Origin: a bacterium
GTDB lineage: Bacteria; CAIWAD01
Assembly: GCA_030685015.1 (NCBI GenBank)
Contig: JAUXWS010000099.1
Coordinates: 1 to 62,166 of the forward strand
Reading direction: 5' to 3'
DNA: 62,166 bases
Shown: one piece after another, positions 62,028-62,166 of the stretch
Layout: each line of letters begins with the position of its first letter
How positions within the stretch are numbered: the first letter of the stretch is position 1
Made by a program: the position numbers and the translations under genes
Notes under the pieces: model-generated
The model's input: only the letters and a program-made list of their open reading frames with translations
What the model was told of the DNA's origin: nothing
Databases searched by the model: none

Positions 62028-62166
62028 CACCAGGGCAACACCAGGGCAACACCAGGGCAACACCAGGGCAACACCAGGGGAGCACCAGGGGAGCACCAGG
62101 GCAACACCAGGGCAACACCAGGGCAACACCAGGGCAACACCAGGGGAGCACCAGGGGAGCACCAGG
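62028..62166. repeat. 11-bp tandem repeat with 66-bp higher-order unit
   Basis: CACCAGGGCAA is repeated four times, then CACCAGGGGAG twice; this six-unit block is repeated exactly (62028-62093, 62094-62159), and the next begins at the window end. The unit is 11 bp, not a multiple of 3, so it is not a simple coding repeat. The full length is unknown because the array is cut off. Confidence 0.9.

Noticed and set aside
62028-62166. CRISPR array
   Set aside because: The units are 11 bp and directly adjacent with no spacers and no cas genes.

Overview
The window is about 62 kb of GC-rich DNA (roughly two thirds G+C by eye) from a didermic, anaerobically respiring bacterium. Four secreted proteins end in a type IX secretion-like C-terminal tail (NPFNP, then a short Ig-like fold ending in LVK, LVR or YLK). 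Together with GldA/F/G-type ABC genes and a PorV/FadL-like barrel this points to the FCB superphylum or a related candidate phylum (Delongbacteria, Latescibacterota, Eisenbacteria and similar); this is inference and no rRNA gene is present to confirm it.

Layout. 1-177: start of an IS3-type transposase running off the left edge. 515-7061: a secreted trypsin-fold protease and two tandem secreted paralogues with sorting tails. 7181-7251: tRNA-Gln(CTG). 7402-9714: a methyltransferase and small genes. 9807-11079: rpsF-rpsR-rplI with a strong terminator. 11234-15547: GldA/F/G-like ABC module plus a DUF4340 protein. 15808-19298: DinB-like protein, LPS-core-type kinase, subtilase and HD-domain protein. 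19546-19714: a palindromic MITE-like element. 19711-21803: a haem lipoprotein, a YceI protein and an outer-membrane barrel with one CxxCH.

21934-35866 is a metabolic core on the minus strand. moeA and moaA make molybdopterin. fdhE, a selenocysteine-containing formate dehydrogenase (TGA decoded as Sec, with a bacterial SECIS hairpin), an iron-sulfur subunit, an NrfD membrane subunit and a dihaem cytochrome c form the enzyme and its route to quinone or cytochrome. wtpABC imports tungstate/molybdate, followed by a MobB-like P-loop protein and a porin 23 bp further on. The set reads as a W/Mo-dependent periplasmic formate oxidation system with its own metal supply.

38492-45535 is accessory. A PduS-like electron-transfer protein and a PduT-like tandem-BMC shell protein are followed by two fragments of other BMC shell-gene 3' ends, a HEPN/MNT toxin-antitoxin pair, and a two-gene putative defence module (TrlF-like PHP-ATPase plus AlbA_2/Schlafen-type ATPase). 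It looks like an eroded microcompartment locus into which defence genes were inserted.

45552-55503 is a dense minus-strand run with mostly overlapping genes: a small lipoprotein, ruvX, lnt, an OM barrel, a small membrane protein, bamD, nadD, a sorting-tail protein, an RlmI-like methyltransferase and an RNase H-CYTH fusion. 55598-57430 is an AT-rich two-gene island (lipoprotein plus barrel) with its own terminator. 57713-61838 holds a TPR lipoprotein and an 1152-aa secreted repeat protein. The right edge (62028-62166) is an 11-bp tandem repeat with a 66-bp higher-order period.
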